64,000 bases of DNA from Saprospira grandis DSM 2844 (GTDB lineage: Bacteria > Bacteroidota > Bacteroidia > Chitinophagales > Saprospiraceae), in NCBI RefSeq assembly GCF_000275825.1, contig NZ_JH719942.1:926035-990034 (forward strand). The letters are read 5' to 3'. This document shows positions 42,262 through 50,639 of the stretch, piece after piece. The notes below the pieces were generated by a model. That model was not told where the DNA came from, searched no databases, and worked only from the letters and a program-made list of their open reading frames with translations. The position numbers and the translations under genes are program-made. Every line of letters starts with the position of its first letter. Position 1 is the stretch's first letter.

Positions 42262-42282
42262 AAGGCGGGGGCTATTTTTTAT
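42262..42282. repeat. 21-bp direct repeat, right flank of the DUF262-HEPN cassette
   Basis: AAGGCGGGGGCTATTTTTTAT, one mismatch to the copy at 40244. It lies 77 bp upstream of the DUF262 start. Confidence 0.75.
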
Positions 42283-42293
42283 TGATGGTTTTG

Positions 42294-42520
42294 CCTTTTC
42301 TGCGCCTAGGCGCAGGAAAGGGAAAAGACAAAGTTTTAAACAGACTCTTATAGCCCTGGGCTGAAGCCCAGGGTTATTGACTGAGCGAACTGACGGACTA
42401 AAGTCCTTGTTCGCTTTTCTACTCCTGAAGCTATTCAGGAAACAAGAAAATGAACCCAACTTCTTTAGGGTTGAGCAAATTAGGTTTTGTTTTCAGGTCC
42501 TGCGGGTTTTAACCTACAGG
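42294..42520. repeat. Run of five consecutive small hairpins
   Basis: Stems in order: CCTTTTCTGCGCC/GGCGCAGGAAAGG (42294-42321), CCCTGGGC-TGAA-GCCCAGGG (42354-42373), GCGAAC...GTTCGC with inner GGAC/GTCC (42385-42414), CCTGAA/TTCAGG (42424-42438) and CCTG.GGGTT/AACCT.CAGG (about 42499-42520). No open frame of note crosses them. Confidence 0.75.
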
Positions 42521-42533
42521 TATATATATACAT

Positions 42534-42677
42534 CCTACAGGCCCAAAGGGCCGCAGGCCTAGCGATGTGGAGGGGGGCGGCGCAGCCGCAGACCGAGGAG
42601 CGGAGCGACGAAGGGCCGAGCAGACCTGCGAGCCCTGAAGCGTAGCGCCGCAAGGCGAAGCCGCAGCGGAGGCCCCA
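42534..42677 (-). repeat. GC-rich hairpin-array repeat, subtype 2
   Basis: Minus-strand copy with GGGGCCTCCGC left end and CACATCGCTAGGCC right end. The central slot (TTCGTCGCTCCGCTCCTC) is the weakest hairpin in the family. It ends 12 bp before the 61-bp direct repeat of the defence island. Confidence 0.85.
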
Positions 42678-42689
42678 AAACATCCCAAT

Positions 42690-42750
42690 AAACACAAAAA
42701 AAAAGCTGAATAACTCTAAAGTTATTCAGCTTTTGGTCGGGATGACTGGA
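42690..42750. repeat. 61-bp direct repeat, island end distal to tRNA-Pro
   Basis: All 61 bases are identical to 48250-48310: the tRNA-Pro terminator hairpin (GCTGAATAAC/GTTATTCAGC) plus the last 14 nt of the tRNA. The next 30 bp (CAGCCCCACTC, ACCAACTG) weakly match the rest of tRNA-Pro with the anticodon arm missing, as if a tRNA copy had decayed. Confidence 0.93.
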
Positions 42751-42945
42751 GGACAACACAGCCCCACTCAACCAACTGTATTACAAACTCTTGTTATTAA
42801 AATAACAAACCACTTACCTAGACACAGGCACCAGCCTTTTTAAATAACTTTCAAGCCTAAAAGTTGCTCTATTCTCTATACTAAAACCGGACATTTAATC
42901 TGAAAAGCCCTATCTTGTAGACTAGACAAATAAAAACTATCCATA

Positions 42946-44454
42946 GTGCAGCTCACAATCCAAGTAGATAAATTACGCCAAGAAATCAACACAAGCATAG
43001 ACAAAAAGAAAAGAGCCAAACAAGGTCAATACTTCACCCCTATGCCAGTAGCCGTTTTCATGGCCTCTCTATTTGAGAAAATGGAAGGCAATATTCAACT
43101 ACTAGATCCTGGTTGCGGACTAGGCTCATTAACTGCAGCATTCATAGATGAATCGCTAAAAAGATCTAAACTTCAAAAGCTTGACATAATAGCTTATGAC
43201 AATGATCGCTCTATGAGCCAACACATCAATAGCAGTTTGAAATTATTCCAGGAACAACTAGAAGCCCAAAACATTCCCATCCAGAGTAAATTTTTAAATG
43301 ATGACTTTGTACTGGAGATGAGCAAGAAAGTCGGAAATGGTCACCCCCCACTCTTTAGCCATATCATCATGAATCCGCCTTACAAAAAAATAAAGAGTAA
43401 AGGAGAACACCGAAAAGCCATGAGCTATGCAGGAATCGAAACTGTGAACCTATACAGTGGTTTTATGGCCTTGGCATTAGACCTCCTTAAAGAAGGTGGT
43501 GAATTGGTTGCGATCATTCCACGCTCCTTTTGCAATGGTCCATACTATAAAGCATTCCGAGAAAAAATACTAAAAGATAGTAGCATCCAGCGCATTCATG
43601 TATTTGATAGTAGAACAGATGCATTTTCTGATGATGGCGTACTTCAAGAAAACATCATCATTCACCTCATAAAAGGGAAAAAACAAGGCAAAGTCCTCGT
43701 CAGCTCTAGTCCAGATGCTCAGTTTTATAAATCAGAAAAAGATGGACGCATTCAGCATGATCAACAACTCCTTAGAGATTTAGACTTTGACCGAATCGTA
43801 CAGCTGGAAGATGAGGAAAAGTTTATTTATATCGCTCCTACAGAAAAGGATCAACTCATTTTTGATAAAATGAAAAACTTTAAAACCAGACTAAAAGATT
43901 TGGAATTAGAAGTTTCTACGGGCCCTGTGGTTGACTTTCGATTAAAAAAAGACCTCCTAGAAAACATCGAAGAAGGAGCGGTTCCACTACTCTATCCTAT
44001 CCATCTCAATGGAAAAGTCAACTGGCCTAAGGTTTCTAAAAAACCTAATGCCATCAAAATTTCAGCTGACTCTAAACGTTGGTTATGGAAAAATGAAGAT
44101 TGCTTTGTTTTAGTCCGTAGATTCAGTTCTAAAGAAGAAAAAAGGCGCATCCATGCAAGCTTTTATGATGGTGGGCTAAAAGGCGATTATATCGGGTTTG
44201 AGAATAAACTAAATGTCTTTAATTATAAAAAAAATGGTTTCGATAAAGCTATAGCTCTAGGACTATTTGTATACCTCAATTCTAGCCTCTTAGATGCTTT
44301 CTTTCGCCTCTTTAGTGGACATACTCAGGTGAATGCTACCGATCTAAGAAATATCCCTTATCCCAATAAAAAACAGCTCCTAGCTTTAGGTGCTGGAGCA
44401 AATATTCCCCTTACACAAAATGAAATTGATCAACGGATAGAAGAACTTTTATAA
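42946..44454 (+). CDS. N6-adenine DNA methyltransferase, M.PstI/M.BsuBI-like
   Basis: The 502-residue protein should methylate adenine in the recognition site of the adjacent nuclease. The gamma-class order is visible: GQYFTP at 27-32, SAM-binding LDPGCGLG at 53-60, acidic AYDND near 83, and catalytic NPPY at 143-146. A target-recognition region follows, ending in HTQVNATDLRNIPYP. The start is a GTG, and no earlier ATG is in frame. The stop TAA is directly followed by the ATG of the nuclease gene. AT-rich codon use differs from neighbouring core genes. Confidence 0.9.
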   Translation: MQLTIQVDKLRQEINTSIDKKKRAKQGQYFTPMPVAVFMASLFEKMEGNIQLLDPGCGLGSLTAAFIDESLKRSKLQKLDIIAYDNDRSMSQHINSSLKLFQEQLEAQNIPIQSKFLNDDFVLEMSKKVGNGHPPLFSHIIMNPPYKKIKSKGEHRKAMSYAGIETVNLYSGFMALALDLLKEGGELVAIIPRSFCNGPYYKAFREKILKDSSIQRIHVFDSRTDAFSDDGVLQENIIIHLIKGKKQGKVLVSSSPDAQFYKSEKDGRIQHDQQLLRDLDFDRIVQLEDEEKFIYIAPTEKDQLIFDKMKNFKTRLKDLELEVSTGPVVDFRLKKDLLENIEEGAVPLLYPIHLNGKVNWPKVSKKPNAIKISADSKRWLWKNEDCFVLVRRFSSKEEKRRIHASFYDGGLKGDYIGFENKLNVFNYKKNGFDKAIALGLFVYLNSSLLDAFFRLFSGHTQVNATDLRNIPYPNKKQLLALGAGANIPLTQNEIDQRIEELL

Positions 44455-45414
44455 ATGGACTTAACAAAACATATTCAAGAAAAAATAAAGCAGGCCATTG
44501 AAATATTAAAAAGCCTAGGCTTGCCCTCTCAACAACAAAATGAGCGTTCCGCCTTAACCCTCTTGGCCTTGCTTGACCTCAGACCTGATGGCAACTGGAA
44601 AAACTTAAAAGCACCTTTAATAGGGGTAACGCCTATTATGGATTGGATGAAAGAACACTATAAGAAAGAATATCAACCGAATACCCGTGAAACTATTCGC
44701 AGGCAGAGTCTACACCAATTTAAAGCTGCTGGTGTCTGCTTATATAATCCAGATAAACCGGATCGTCCTGTTAATAGTCCAAAAGCTTGTTATCAAATTG
44801 CAGCCGAACTAAAGAAACTACTTACTCTTTACAATACAAATCAGTGGGAACAGGAGCTGGAAAATTATTTAGAACAGCAAAAAACACTAGCAGCAGAGTA
44901 TGCTAAAGCTAGGGATATGGAGATGATTCCAGTGGATCTAGCAGAAGGCGTTGAACACTATTTAAGTCCTGGTGCCCACAGTCAACTGATCAAAGAAATT
45001 ATTAAAGAATTTGGAGCTCGCTTTGCACCTGGAGCGAAAGTTTTATACATAGGCGATACGGGAGCTAAAAATGATCTTTTCTTAAAAAGAGATTTTGTTC
45101 AATTGGGTATACAACTAAACGAAAAAGGACAACTGCCGGATGTTGTACTGTATTGGGAAGAAAAAAACTGGCTCTTTTTAATCGAGTCTGTCACCAGTCA
45201 TGGTCCTATAGATGGAAAACGCTATTTAGAGCTCAGCCAACTCTTTGCGGATTCTAAAGCTGAACTTATTTATGTTACCGCCTTTCCTGATCGAGCTAGT
45301 ATGCGGAAATATACTGCAGATATTGCTTGGGAAACAGAAGTTTGGATTGCTAATAATCCTGGACACCTGATTCATTTTAATGGAGATAAGTTTTTAGGGC
45401 CTTATAAAACATAA
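44455..45414 (+). CDS. BsuBI/PstI-family restriction endonuclease
   Basis: The 319-residue protein matches the BsuBI/PstI endonuclease family. An N-terminal helical domain (about 1-150) precedes the catalytic region GDTGAKN (200-206), LPDVVLYWEEKNWLFLIE (228-244) and SVTSHGPIDGKR (245-256). These blocks resemble a PD-(D/E)xK active site, with VTSHGPI as the family signature. Members known to me cut CTGCAG; this specificity is inferred here. It follows the methyltransferase without a gap, a complete type II pair. Confidence 0.9.
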   Translation: MDLTKHIQEKIKQAIEILKSLGLPSQQQNERSALTLLALLDLRPDGNWKNLKAPLIGVTPIMDWMKEHYKKEYQPNTRETIRRQSLHQFKAAGVCLYNPDKPDRPVNSPKACYQIAAELKKLLTLYNTNQWEQELENYLEQQKTLAAEYAKARDMEMIPVDLAEGVEHYLSPGAHSQLIKEIIKEFGARFAPGAKVLYIGDTGAKNDLFLKRDFVQLGIQLNEKGQLPDVVLYWEEKNWLFLIESVTSHGPIDGKRYLELSQLFADSKAELIYVTAFPDRASMRKYTADIAWETEVWIANNPGHLIHFNGDKFLGPYKT

Positions 45415-45521
45415 AAAATCTTGGCCCTAGACAAGGGAGCCGAGCTGTCACTATCATCCGTTGCTTATTCTAGTGGTTATGTCAAACTTCAATTCTGTCC
45501 CGTCCTGATTCTGCAACCACT

Positions 45522-46199
45522 TTGCATACTTTATATGGGGGCCAAAACTACGAGGTCGAGTCTGCCATCAAGCAGGTCGTCAATCAGGCCATTGTCTCCG
45601 AGCAGGTCGTCGACATCTTTGATGCGGCGGGGATAAAAAAGCCCGAAATCTCCATCTTGAATGAGGAATTTCTGGAAGAGATGCGGGGGATGAAGCAGCG
45701 CAATCTAGCGGTAGAAGTGCTCAAAAAGCTTTTGCGGGATGAGATCGTTGTTCGTTCCAAATTCAATTTGGTTCAAAGTAAGAGCTTAATGGATATGTTA
45801 GAGAGCAGTATACAGCGCTATCAGAACAAGCTCATTAGCACTGCTGACATTTTAGAGGAATTGATTCAGCATGCAAAGGATATTCGGGCTGCGGACCAGC
45901 GGGGGGAGAATATGGGCTTAAGCAAAGATGAGTTGGCCTTTTATGATGCGGTAGCCCAGAACAAAAGCGCCAAAGAATTATTGGGGGATGAGGTGCTGCT
46001 CAAATTGGCCCGCGTACTAGTAGATAAGGTACGGGCCAGTGCGAGTATTGACTGGCAGGTCAAGCAATCGGTTCGTAAAAAGCTCAAAGTAATTGTCAAG
46101 CGGACCTTGCGCAAATATGGCTATCCACCCGATTTGCAGAAATTGGCTACGGAAACCGTCTTGGCACAGGCAGAGTTACTAGCGGAGTTTTGGCAGTAG
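45522..46199 (+). pseudogene. hsdR: 3' remnant of a type I restriction hsdR gene
   Basis: The frame encodes about 225 residues that match the C-terminal helical domain of HsdR: SEQVVDIFDAAGIKKPEISI, DELAFYDAV, LGDEVLLKLARVLVDKVR, IDWQVKQSVR and RTLRKYGYPPD. The helicase and nuclease domains are absent. There is no ATG near the start: the match begins after a stop at 45471, with only a TTG available. No hsdM or hsdS is nearby. The native 3' end is preserved, including a strong terminator. It is best read as a truncated relic left by rearrangement within the island. Confidence 0.85.
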
Positions 46200-46203
46200 G
46201 GCG

Positions 46204-46244
46204 AGCCGCTTGGGGTAGAGTAATACCCCAAGCGGCTTTTGCTT
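46204..46244 (+). terminator. Rho-independent terminator after the hsdR remnant
   Basis: AGCCGCTTGGGGTA paired with TACCCCAAGCGGCT (14 bp, loop GAGTAA), then TTTT. It separates the remnant from the convergent HNH gene. Confidence 0.92.
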
Positions 46245-46250
46245 TAGCAT

Positions 46251-46925
46251 TTAAATCTGCCCATTAGTACGAATTACACGATTTCCGGCGGCATCCCTAT
46301 CTTTAAATAGTCCAAAACGTCCATACTCAAGATCAATAGCGGCAAGAACATCAGGGATTCCCTCAAAGACAGTCATCCAGACAGAATAATGACTTTCTAG
46401 TGCGCTAAGGGCAATTTGCGCTGCCATTTCGGGGATAGGGGCTCGTCTCCAATTATTCAAGCTTCGATTGGCTTTGTCCCAAGCTTCTTGTCTAGAGCGC
46501 CATCTTGTGTCTGCAGGAGTTGGGGCTGCATGTCCAGGTAAACGATCCAAGCCCATTAGATGAATGGTATTTTCTGCGGCCTGAGCTAAGGTTCCAGTAA
46601 GCCCTGTCTTTACGCTTACTTCATTAGCTGAGTTATACTCAAAAGCCAAATCTGTATTATCTTGATCGGGCCATAAATAACCTATTCGGTTAAGATTGCG
46701 ACTAGATTTTATGGTATTACAATATTTGCAGGAAAGTAGAAAATTATCCCAATCTAAGTCCGCTCCACCATTAGCCCTCGGATGAACATGCTCTACTTCC
46801 AGCATATTGTGAACAGACATTTCGCAATAAGAGCAATAGTAGCCAATTCGGCCAGCCAAATCATGTTTAGCATCTCCGTATTTTTGATAGACATTTGGCG
46901 CAATTCCTTTTTCTACGGTTCTCAT
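46251..46925 (-). CDS. ptuB: HNH endonuclease, Septu PtuB-like
   Basis: The 224-residue protein has an HNH nuclease fold near its N-terminus: CSYC (31-34), EVEHVHPR (43-50), DNFLLSCKYCN (60-70). The two CxxC pairs bind zinc, and H46 and N61 are likely catalytic. The start MRTVEKGIAPN resembles the retron/Septu-associated HNH group. The remaining about 140 residues are helical. Its ATG overlaps the stop of the ATPase gene by 4 bp. With the ATPase it fits the two-gene Septu defence layout; the symbol is by analogy. Confidence 0.82.
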   Translation of the reverse strand: MRTVEKGIAPNVYQKYGDAKHDLAGRIGYYCSYCEMSVHNMLEVEHVHPRANGGADLDWDNFLLSCKYCNTIKSSRNLNRIGYLWPDQDNTDLAFEYNSANEVSVKTGLTGTLAQAAENTIHLMGLDRLPGHAAPTPADTRWRSRQEAWDKANRSLNNWRRAPIPEMAAQIALSALESHYSVWMTVFEGIPDVLAAIDLEYGRFGLFKDRDAAGNRVIRTNGQI

Positions 46926-48202
46926 TCCTTTCCTTTTTGGCTCTCTTGAATGATGCGTTCTTGTTCTAAGATTGCATAAAAGGCAGTGTCTTTAGCAAAA
47001 GGTTTCATGGCCTTGTCCAGCTCTGCTTTCATTTCGGGGGTGGCTCTGCCCTCTTTAACTGCTTTATAATAAGCAGTTGCTTGCTCAAACATATATTGCC
47101 GGCTTTTGCTCCATTGAGGGTTTTCCACATCTTGAATTTCTTCTGCAATATCCTCTATAGACAGATGGTTAGCAGAGCCAATAGTTGCTTGATTATTTTT
47201 TAGTTTAATCAGTTCGTTTTCGGCAGCTTCTTGAATAAGGAAGGGCGAATGCGTACTCACAACAAACTGTAAATTTGGGAAAGTAGATTTGAGGGCCTTA
47301 ATCATTCTCCGTTGCCATTCTGGATGCAGATGTAAATCTAGTTCGTCAATCAAGACAATTCCCTTTGTTTCTTTAAGTGCTTCTTCTTGTAGTTGAGGGT
47401 TTAGGGTAACACATTTATGGGCTAAATCAGCCATAATAGCTAGAAAGTTTCGGCTACCATCACTAAGTGCATTAAAAGATAGAATTCGTTCATCCTCTAA
47501 CAGCATTTTGAGTCCTTCTGGTTTATCAGGATCAAACTCATAGTACAAGTCCTTACAGTCGGGCACATTTTCTACAATTGCCTTTTTAACTAAGTTAAAG
47601 CTAAGGTCTTCTTGTCTTTTTTGGATAATTGATATTTCTTTAGCTTTAAACCACTTTTGAAATTGGTTGTGTGTAGACTTTGCTTCTAGACAACGATCAT
47701 AAGCTCTAAATCTGCTGCTAATTTGCTTTGTTGTTGTCGATTTATTTTTTTGTGCCAAATCAAAAAGACGACCTGTCGCATAATAGACAAGCAGGGGCAA
47801 TTCTACATTTTGCCCTGTTCTTACTTGATTTTCTGCTTCAGTAGCAATCCGCTTGATGCTAGAAGCTCCTCTAGAGGTCGTTCTATTTTTTCTTCCCTTT
47901 AAACTTCTTGCCCAATCAACCGAAACTCCCTGAACCTCTCCACGAGCACGCACAACAACAGGAAAGACATACTCTTCATTGTGTTCAAAAGTTTTGATGT
48001 GAATATCTTTATTTAGAATATGTCGGCTATCCGTATTTCTAATCCCTAAGAAATAAGACCCCATAGCTACTGTCAATGCTTCTAAGATAGCGGTCTTACC
48101 ACTTCCATTATTCCCAACAATGATATTAAAGTGGGGGTCTAATTTGAGCTTTAACTGTTCAAACCCTCTAAAATTATAAATTTCAAGTTCCCTAATTCTC
48201 AT
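46922..48202 (-). CDS. ptuA: AAA/ABC-type ATPase, Septu PtuA-like
   Basis: The 426-residue protein is an SMC/OLD-like ATPase: Walker A GNNGSGKT (30-37), signature LSDGSRN (246-252), Walker B VLIDELDLHLHP (283-294) and switch histidine STHSP (316-320). A helical insertion lies between Walker A and the signature. No TOPRIM domain is present, which separates it from OLD nucleases. The downstream HNH gene overlaps by 4 bp. PtuA senses infection in Septu systems and PtuB cuts nucleic acid. The C-terminal tail (TPEMKAELDKAMKPFAKDT) is helical. Confidence 0.85.
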   Translation of the reverse strand: MRIRELEIYNFRGFEQLKLKLDPHFNIIVGNNGSGKTAILEALTVAMGSYFLGIRNTDSRHILNKDIHIKTFEHNEEYVFPVVVRARGEVQGVSVDWARSLKGRKNRTTSRGASSIKRIATEAENQVRTGQNVELPLLVYYATGRLFDLAQKNKSTTTKQISSRFRAYDRCLEAKSTHNQFQKWFKAKEISIIQKRQEDLSFNLVKKAIVENVPDCKDLYYEFDPDKPEGLKMLLEDERILSFNALSDGSRNFLAIMADLAHKCVTLNPQLQEEALKETKGIVLIDELDLHLHPEWQRRMIKALKSTFPNLQFVVSTHSPFLIQEAAENELIKLKNNQATIGSANHLSIEDIAEEIQDVENPQWSKSRQYMFEQATAYYKAVKEGRATPEMKAELDKAMKPFAKDTAFYAILEQERIIQESQKGKE

Positions 48203-48249
48203 TATGCCGAAGATTTAAAATGAAGAAGTCCATCAACTAAAGTACATAA

Positions 48250-48310
48250 AAACACAAAAAAAAAGCTGAATAACTCTAAAGTTATTCAGCTTTTGGTCGG
48301 GATGACTGGA
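48250..48310. repeat. 61-bp direct repeat, island end at tRNA-Pro
   Basis: Covers the terminator hairpin of tRNA-Pro and the final 14 nt of the tRNA. It is identical to 42690-42750, so the DNA between the copies has a unit length of 5560 bp. Confidence 0.93.
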
Positions 48311-48369
48311 CTTGAACCAGCGACCACTCGCCCCCCAGACGAGTACTCTACCAACTGAGCTACATCCCG
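48297..48369 (-). tRNA. tRNA-Pro(GGG)
   Basis: The 73-nt minus-strand sequence folds as a tRNA: acceptor CGGGATG/CATCCCG with discriminator A, D arm GCTCAGTTGGTAGAGT, anticodon arm CTCGT-CTGGGGG-GCGAG (anticodon GGG), T loop TTCAAGT. C1-G72 is normal for tRNA-Pro. No CCA is encoded. A strong terminator follows. Confidence 0.96.
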
Positions 48370-48449
48370 ATTCGCTAGTAGCGTTGTTGTTTGTGGTCAC
48401 AAATATAGGGCAATATTTTTTAGATCCAAACTTCTAGCGATTATTTTTT

Positions 48450-49631
48450 TTAATTCCCTCCAAAAACATCCCGGAGACGGTCCAAAAAGCCCTTTCTACC
48501 GCCTTTTTCCTTGGCATTGGGAATAAAATTTTTGCTGTCGCGTATTTTTTCTAAAGCGCGGCGCTCATCCGAAGATACATTTTTAGGCACCCAAACCTTG
48601 ACATGAATGAGCTGATCGCCCTGGCCATATCCTCTTAGAGAAGGGAGGCCCTTGCCTCTTAGACGAAAGACCTTGCCGCCCTCGGTACCCGCAGGTAAGG
48701 TCACCTTGACCTTGCCCGTTAGGGTGGGCACCTCCACAGCGGTACCTAAGACCAAATCGGCAAAATTGACGTCTAGCTCATAATGAATATTATTGCCATC
48801 TCGAGCAAAGAGCTCATGCTCCTTTTCTTGGATATTGATGAGCAGATCGCCAGCAGGACCACCGTTCATGCCCGCATTCCCTTTGCCATGCATAGAAAGC
48901 TGTAGGCCTTCCGATACACCAGCAGGAATGTCAATTTCTAGGGTTTCTTCGCCATAAGTACGGCCCTCACCACCACAACTAGTACATTTGCTGGTAATGC
49001 TTTTTCCAGAACCATTACATTGGGGACAAGCCACGGTGGTTTGCATTTGGCCCAAAAAGGTGTTTTGCACCCGACGCACATAGCCGCTGCCATTACAAGT
49101 ACCACAGGTCTTGATGGAGTTGCTATCTTTGGCCCCAGAACCGCCACAGCTGGCACAACTGACGTACTTCTTAACCTTAATCTTCTTTTTGGCGCCCTTG
49201 GCAATTTCTTCTAAGGTAAGGCCAACCCGAATACGAAGATTAGAGCCCTTTTGGCCACCTGCAGCCCTACGGCCACGGCCTCCTTGCTGCTGACCGAAGA
49301 AGTCGAAACCTCCTCCGCCGCCGCCACCGCCAAAGATGTCGCTAAACTGAGAGAAAATATCTTCCATAGAGAAGCCACCCGCACCGCCAGGTCCAGCACC
49401 CTGATTCACGCCAGCATGCCCATAACGATCATAAGCTGCCCGCTTTTGGTCATCATTGAGCACCTCATAGGCTTCGGCTGCCTCCTTAAATTTTTCTTCT
49501 GCCTCGGGGTTATCGGGGTTGCGGTCTGGGTGGTACTTCATGGCCACCTTGCGATAGGCCTTTTTGAGTTGCGCCTTTTCCACATTCCGATCTACGCCCA
49601 ACACTTCATAATAATCTCTTTTCTGCGCCAT
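48450..49631 (-). CDS. dnaJ: Chaperone DnaJ
   Basis: DnaJ delivers unfolded proteins to DnaK and stimulates its ATPase. The 393-residue protein has a J domain (1-70, with YHPDRNPDN), a Gly/Phe-rich linker (about 80-130) and four CxxCxGxG zinc repeats ([32 protein letters not shown]). The two C-terminal beta domains are present. It follows grpE after 18 bp; dnaK is separate at 53383. Confidence 0.97.
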   Translation of the reverse strand: MAQKRDYYEVLGVDRNVEKAQLKKAYRKVAMKYHPDRNPDNPEAEEKFKEAAEAYEVLNDDQKRAAYDRYGHAGVNQGAGPGGAGGFSMEDIFSQFSDIFGGGGGGGGFDFFGQQQGGRGRRAAGGQKGSNLRIRVGLTLEEIAKGAKKKIKVKKYVSCASCGGSGAKDSNSIKTCGTCNGSGYVRRVQNTFLGQMQTTVACPQCNGSGKSITSKCTSCGGEGRTYGEETLEIDIPAGVSEGLQLSMHGKGNAGMNGGPAGDLLINIQEKEHELFARDGNNIHYELDVNFADLVLGTAVEVPTLTGKVKVTLPAGTEGGKVFRLRGKGLPSLRGYGQGDQLIHVKVWVPKNVSSDERRALEKIRDSKNFIPNAKEKGGRKGFLDRLRDVFGGN

Positions 49632-49649
49632 GACTCTTTATCTTCTTTT

Positions 49650-50207
49650 TTATTGGCCCACTACAACCTTAGCGTAGCGGATGATTTTTTCATTCAAAAT
49701 GTATCCTTTTTCCACGGTATCAATCACCTTGCCCTTGAGCTCTTCTGTGGGAGCGGGCACTTTGGTGAGGGCCTCATGAAAATCGGGATCAAAGGCCTGG
49801 CCAGTAGATTCCATTTCTTCCAATCCTTTTTGGACCAAGGCTTTTTTCATTTTTTCATAGATGAGCATAATGCCATCATCTAGCTCTTGGCCAGCTTTTA
49901 CCGCCCGATCAAAATCATCGAGTACAGGCAAAAGCGACTTAATCGTATCGGCTGCAGCAGTTTGGATCAGCTGCAGTTTTTCTCTGGCATTGCGCTTTCT
50001 GAAGTTGTCAAATTCAGCATAAATACGCAGGTATTTATCCTTCATTTCGGCCAGTTCTTGGGCCAATTTTTCTTTTTCGTCTTTGGGAGCTGCCGTTTCC
50101 TTCACAGTCTCCTCTTCCTGAGTTTGTGCATCTGCTTGCAACTGCTCCTCTTGTTGCTGTTGCTCCTCCTGAGGATCTAGTTGTTCCTCCTGCTTCTTTT
50201 CTTCCAT
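49650..50207 (-). CDS. grpE: Nucleotide exchange factor GrpE
   Basis: GrpE releases ADP from DnaK. The 185-residue protein has a glutamine/glutamate-rich disordered N-terminus (about 1-40) and a long coiled helix (about 45-105, DKYLRIYAEFDNFRKRNARE). The C-terminal beta domain contains MESTGQAFDPDFHEAL. It is the first gene of a grpE-dnaJ operon. No hrcA is adjacent. Confidence 0.95.
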   Translation of the reverse strand: MEEKKQEEQLDPQEEQQQQEEQLQADAQTQEEETVKETAAPKDEKEKLAQELAEMKDKYLRIYAEFDNFRKRNAREKLQLIQTAAADTIKSLLPVLDDFDRAVKAGQELDDGIMLIYEKMKKALVQKGLEEMESTGQAFDPDFHEALTKVPAPTEELKGKVIDTVEKGYILNEKIIRYAKVVVGQ

Positions 50208-50371
50208 GATAATATATATATAGTATGACGGTGTTTAAACGATTTCTCCGTTGGCCTTTGTCAAGTTTTTTGCCAGCCGCAAGATAAAGACATCTTGGCA
50301 GTTTTTTCTTGCTTTTTGGCAGTTTGTCAGTTTGTCCTGACAGGCCGAGGGGGAGCCATTATTTTTTGATT

Positions 50372-50626
50372 GATTTTTTGGGGCCTCCTGCCTTCGGCAG
50401 GCGGTTACTCCCTTCGGTCGTCGAACTGCACCCTAAAGGGCTTGTTGTCGTTCCGGAGCTCGCTGATTTTTTGGGGCCTCCTGCCTTCGGCAGGCGGTTA
50501 CTCCCTTCGGTCGTCGAACTGCACCCTAAAGGGCTTGTTGTCGTTTCGGGGCTCGCTGTTCGCTCGGCCCTGCGGCCTGACGGCCTTGGTCTGCGGCTTT
50601 GCCGCCCCCCTGCACATCGCTAGGCC
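50372..50626 (+). repeat. GC-rich hairpin-array repeat, subtype 2, with duplicated left module
   Basis: The left module (GATTTTTTGGGGCCTCC... to ...CTCGCT) is present twice in tandem, at 50372 and 50465 (93-bp step). The second is followed by the complete core: central hairpin GGCC-TGAC-GGCC, GGC-TTT-GCC, and CACATCGCTAGGCC. Confidence 0.86.
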
Positions 50627-50639
50627 ATAAACGAGCGCA

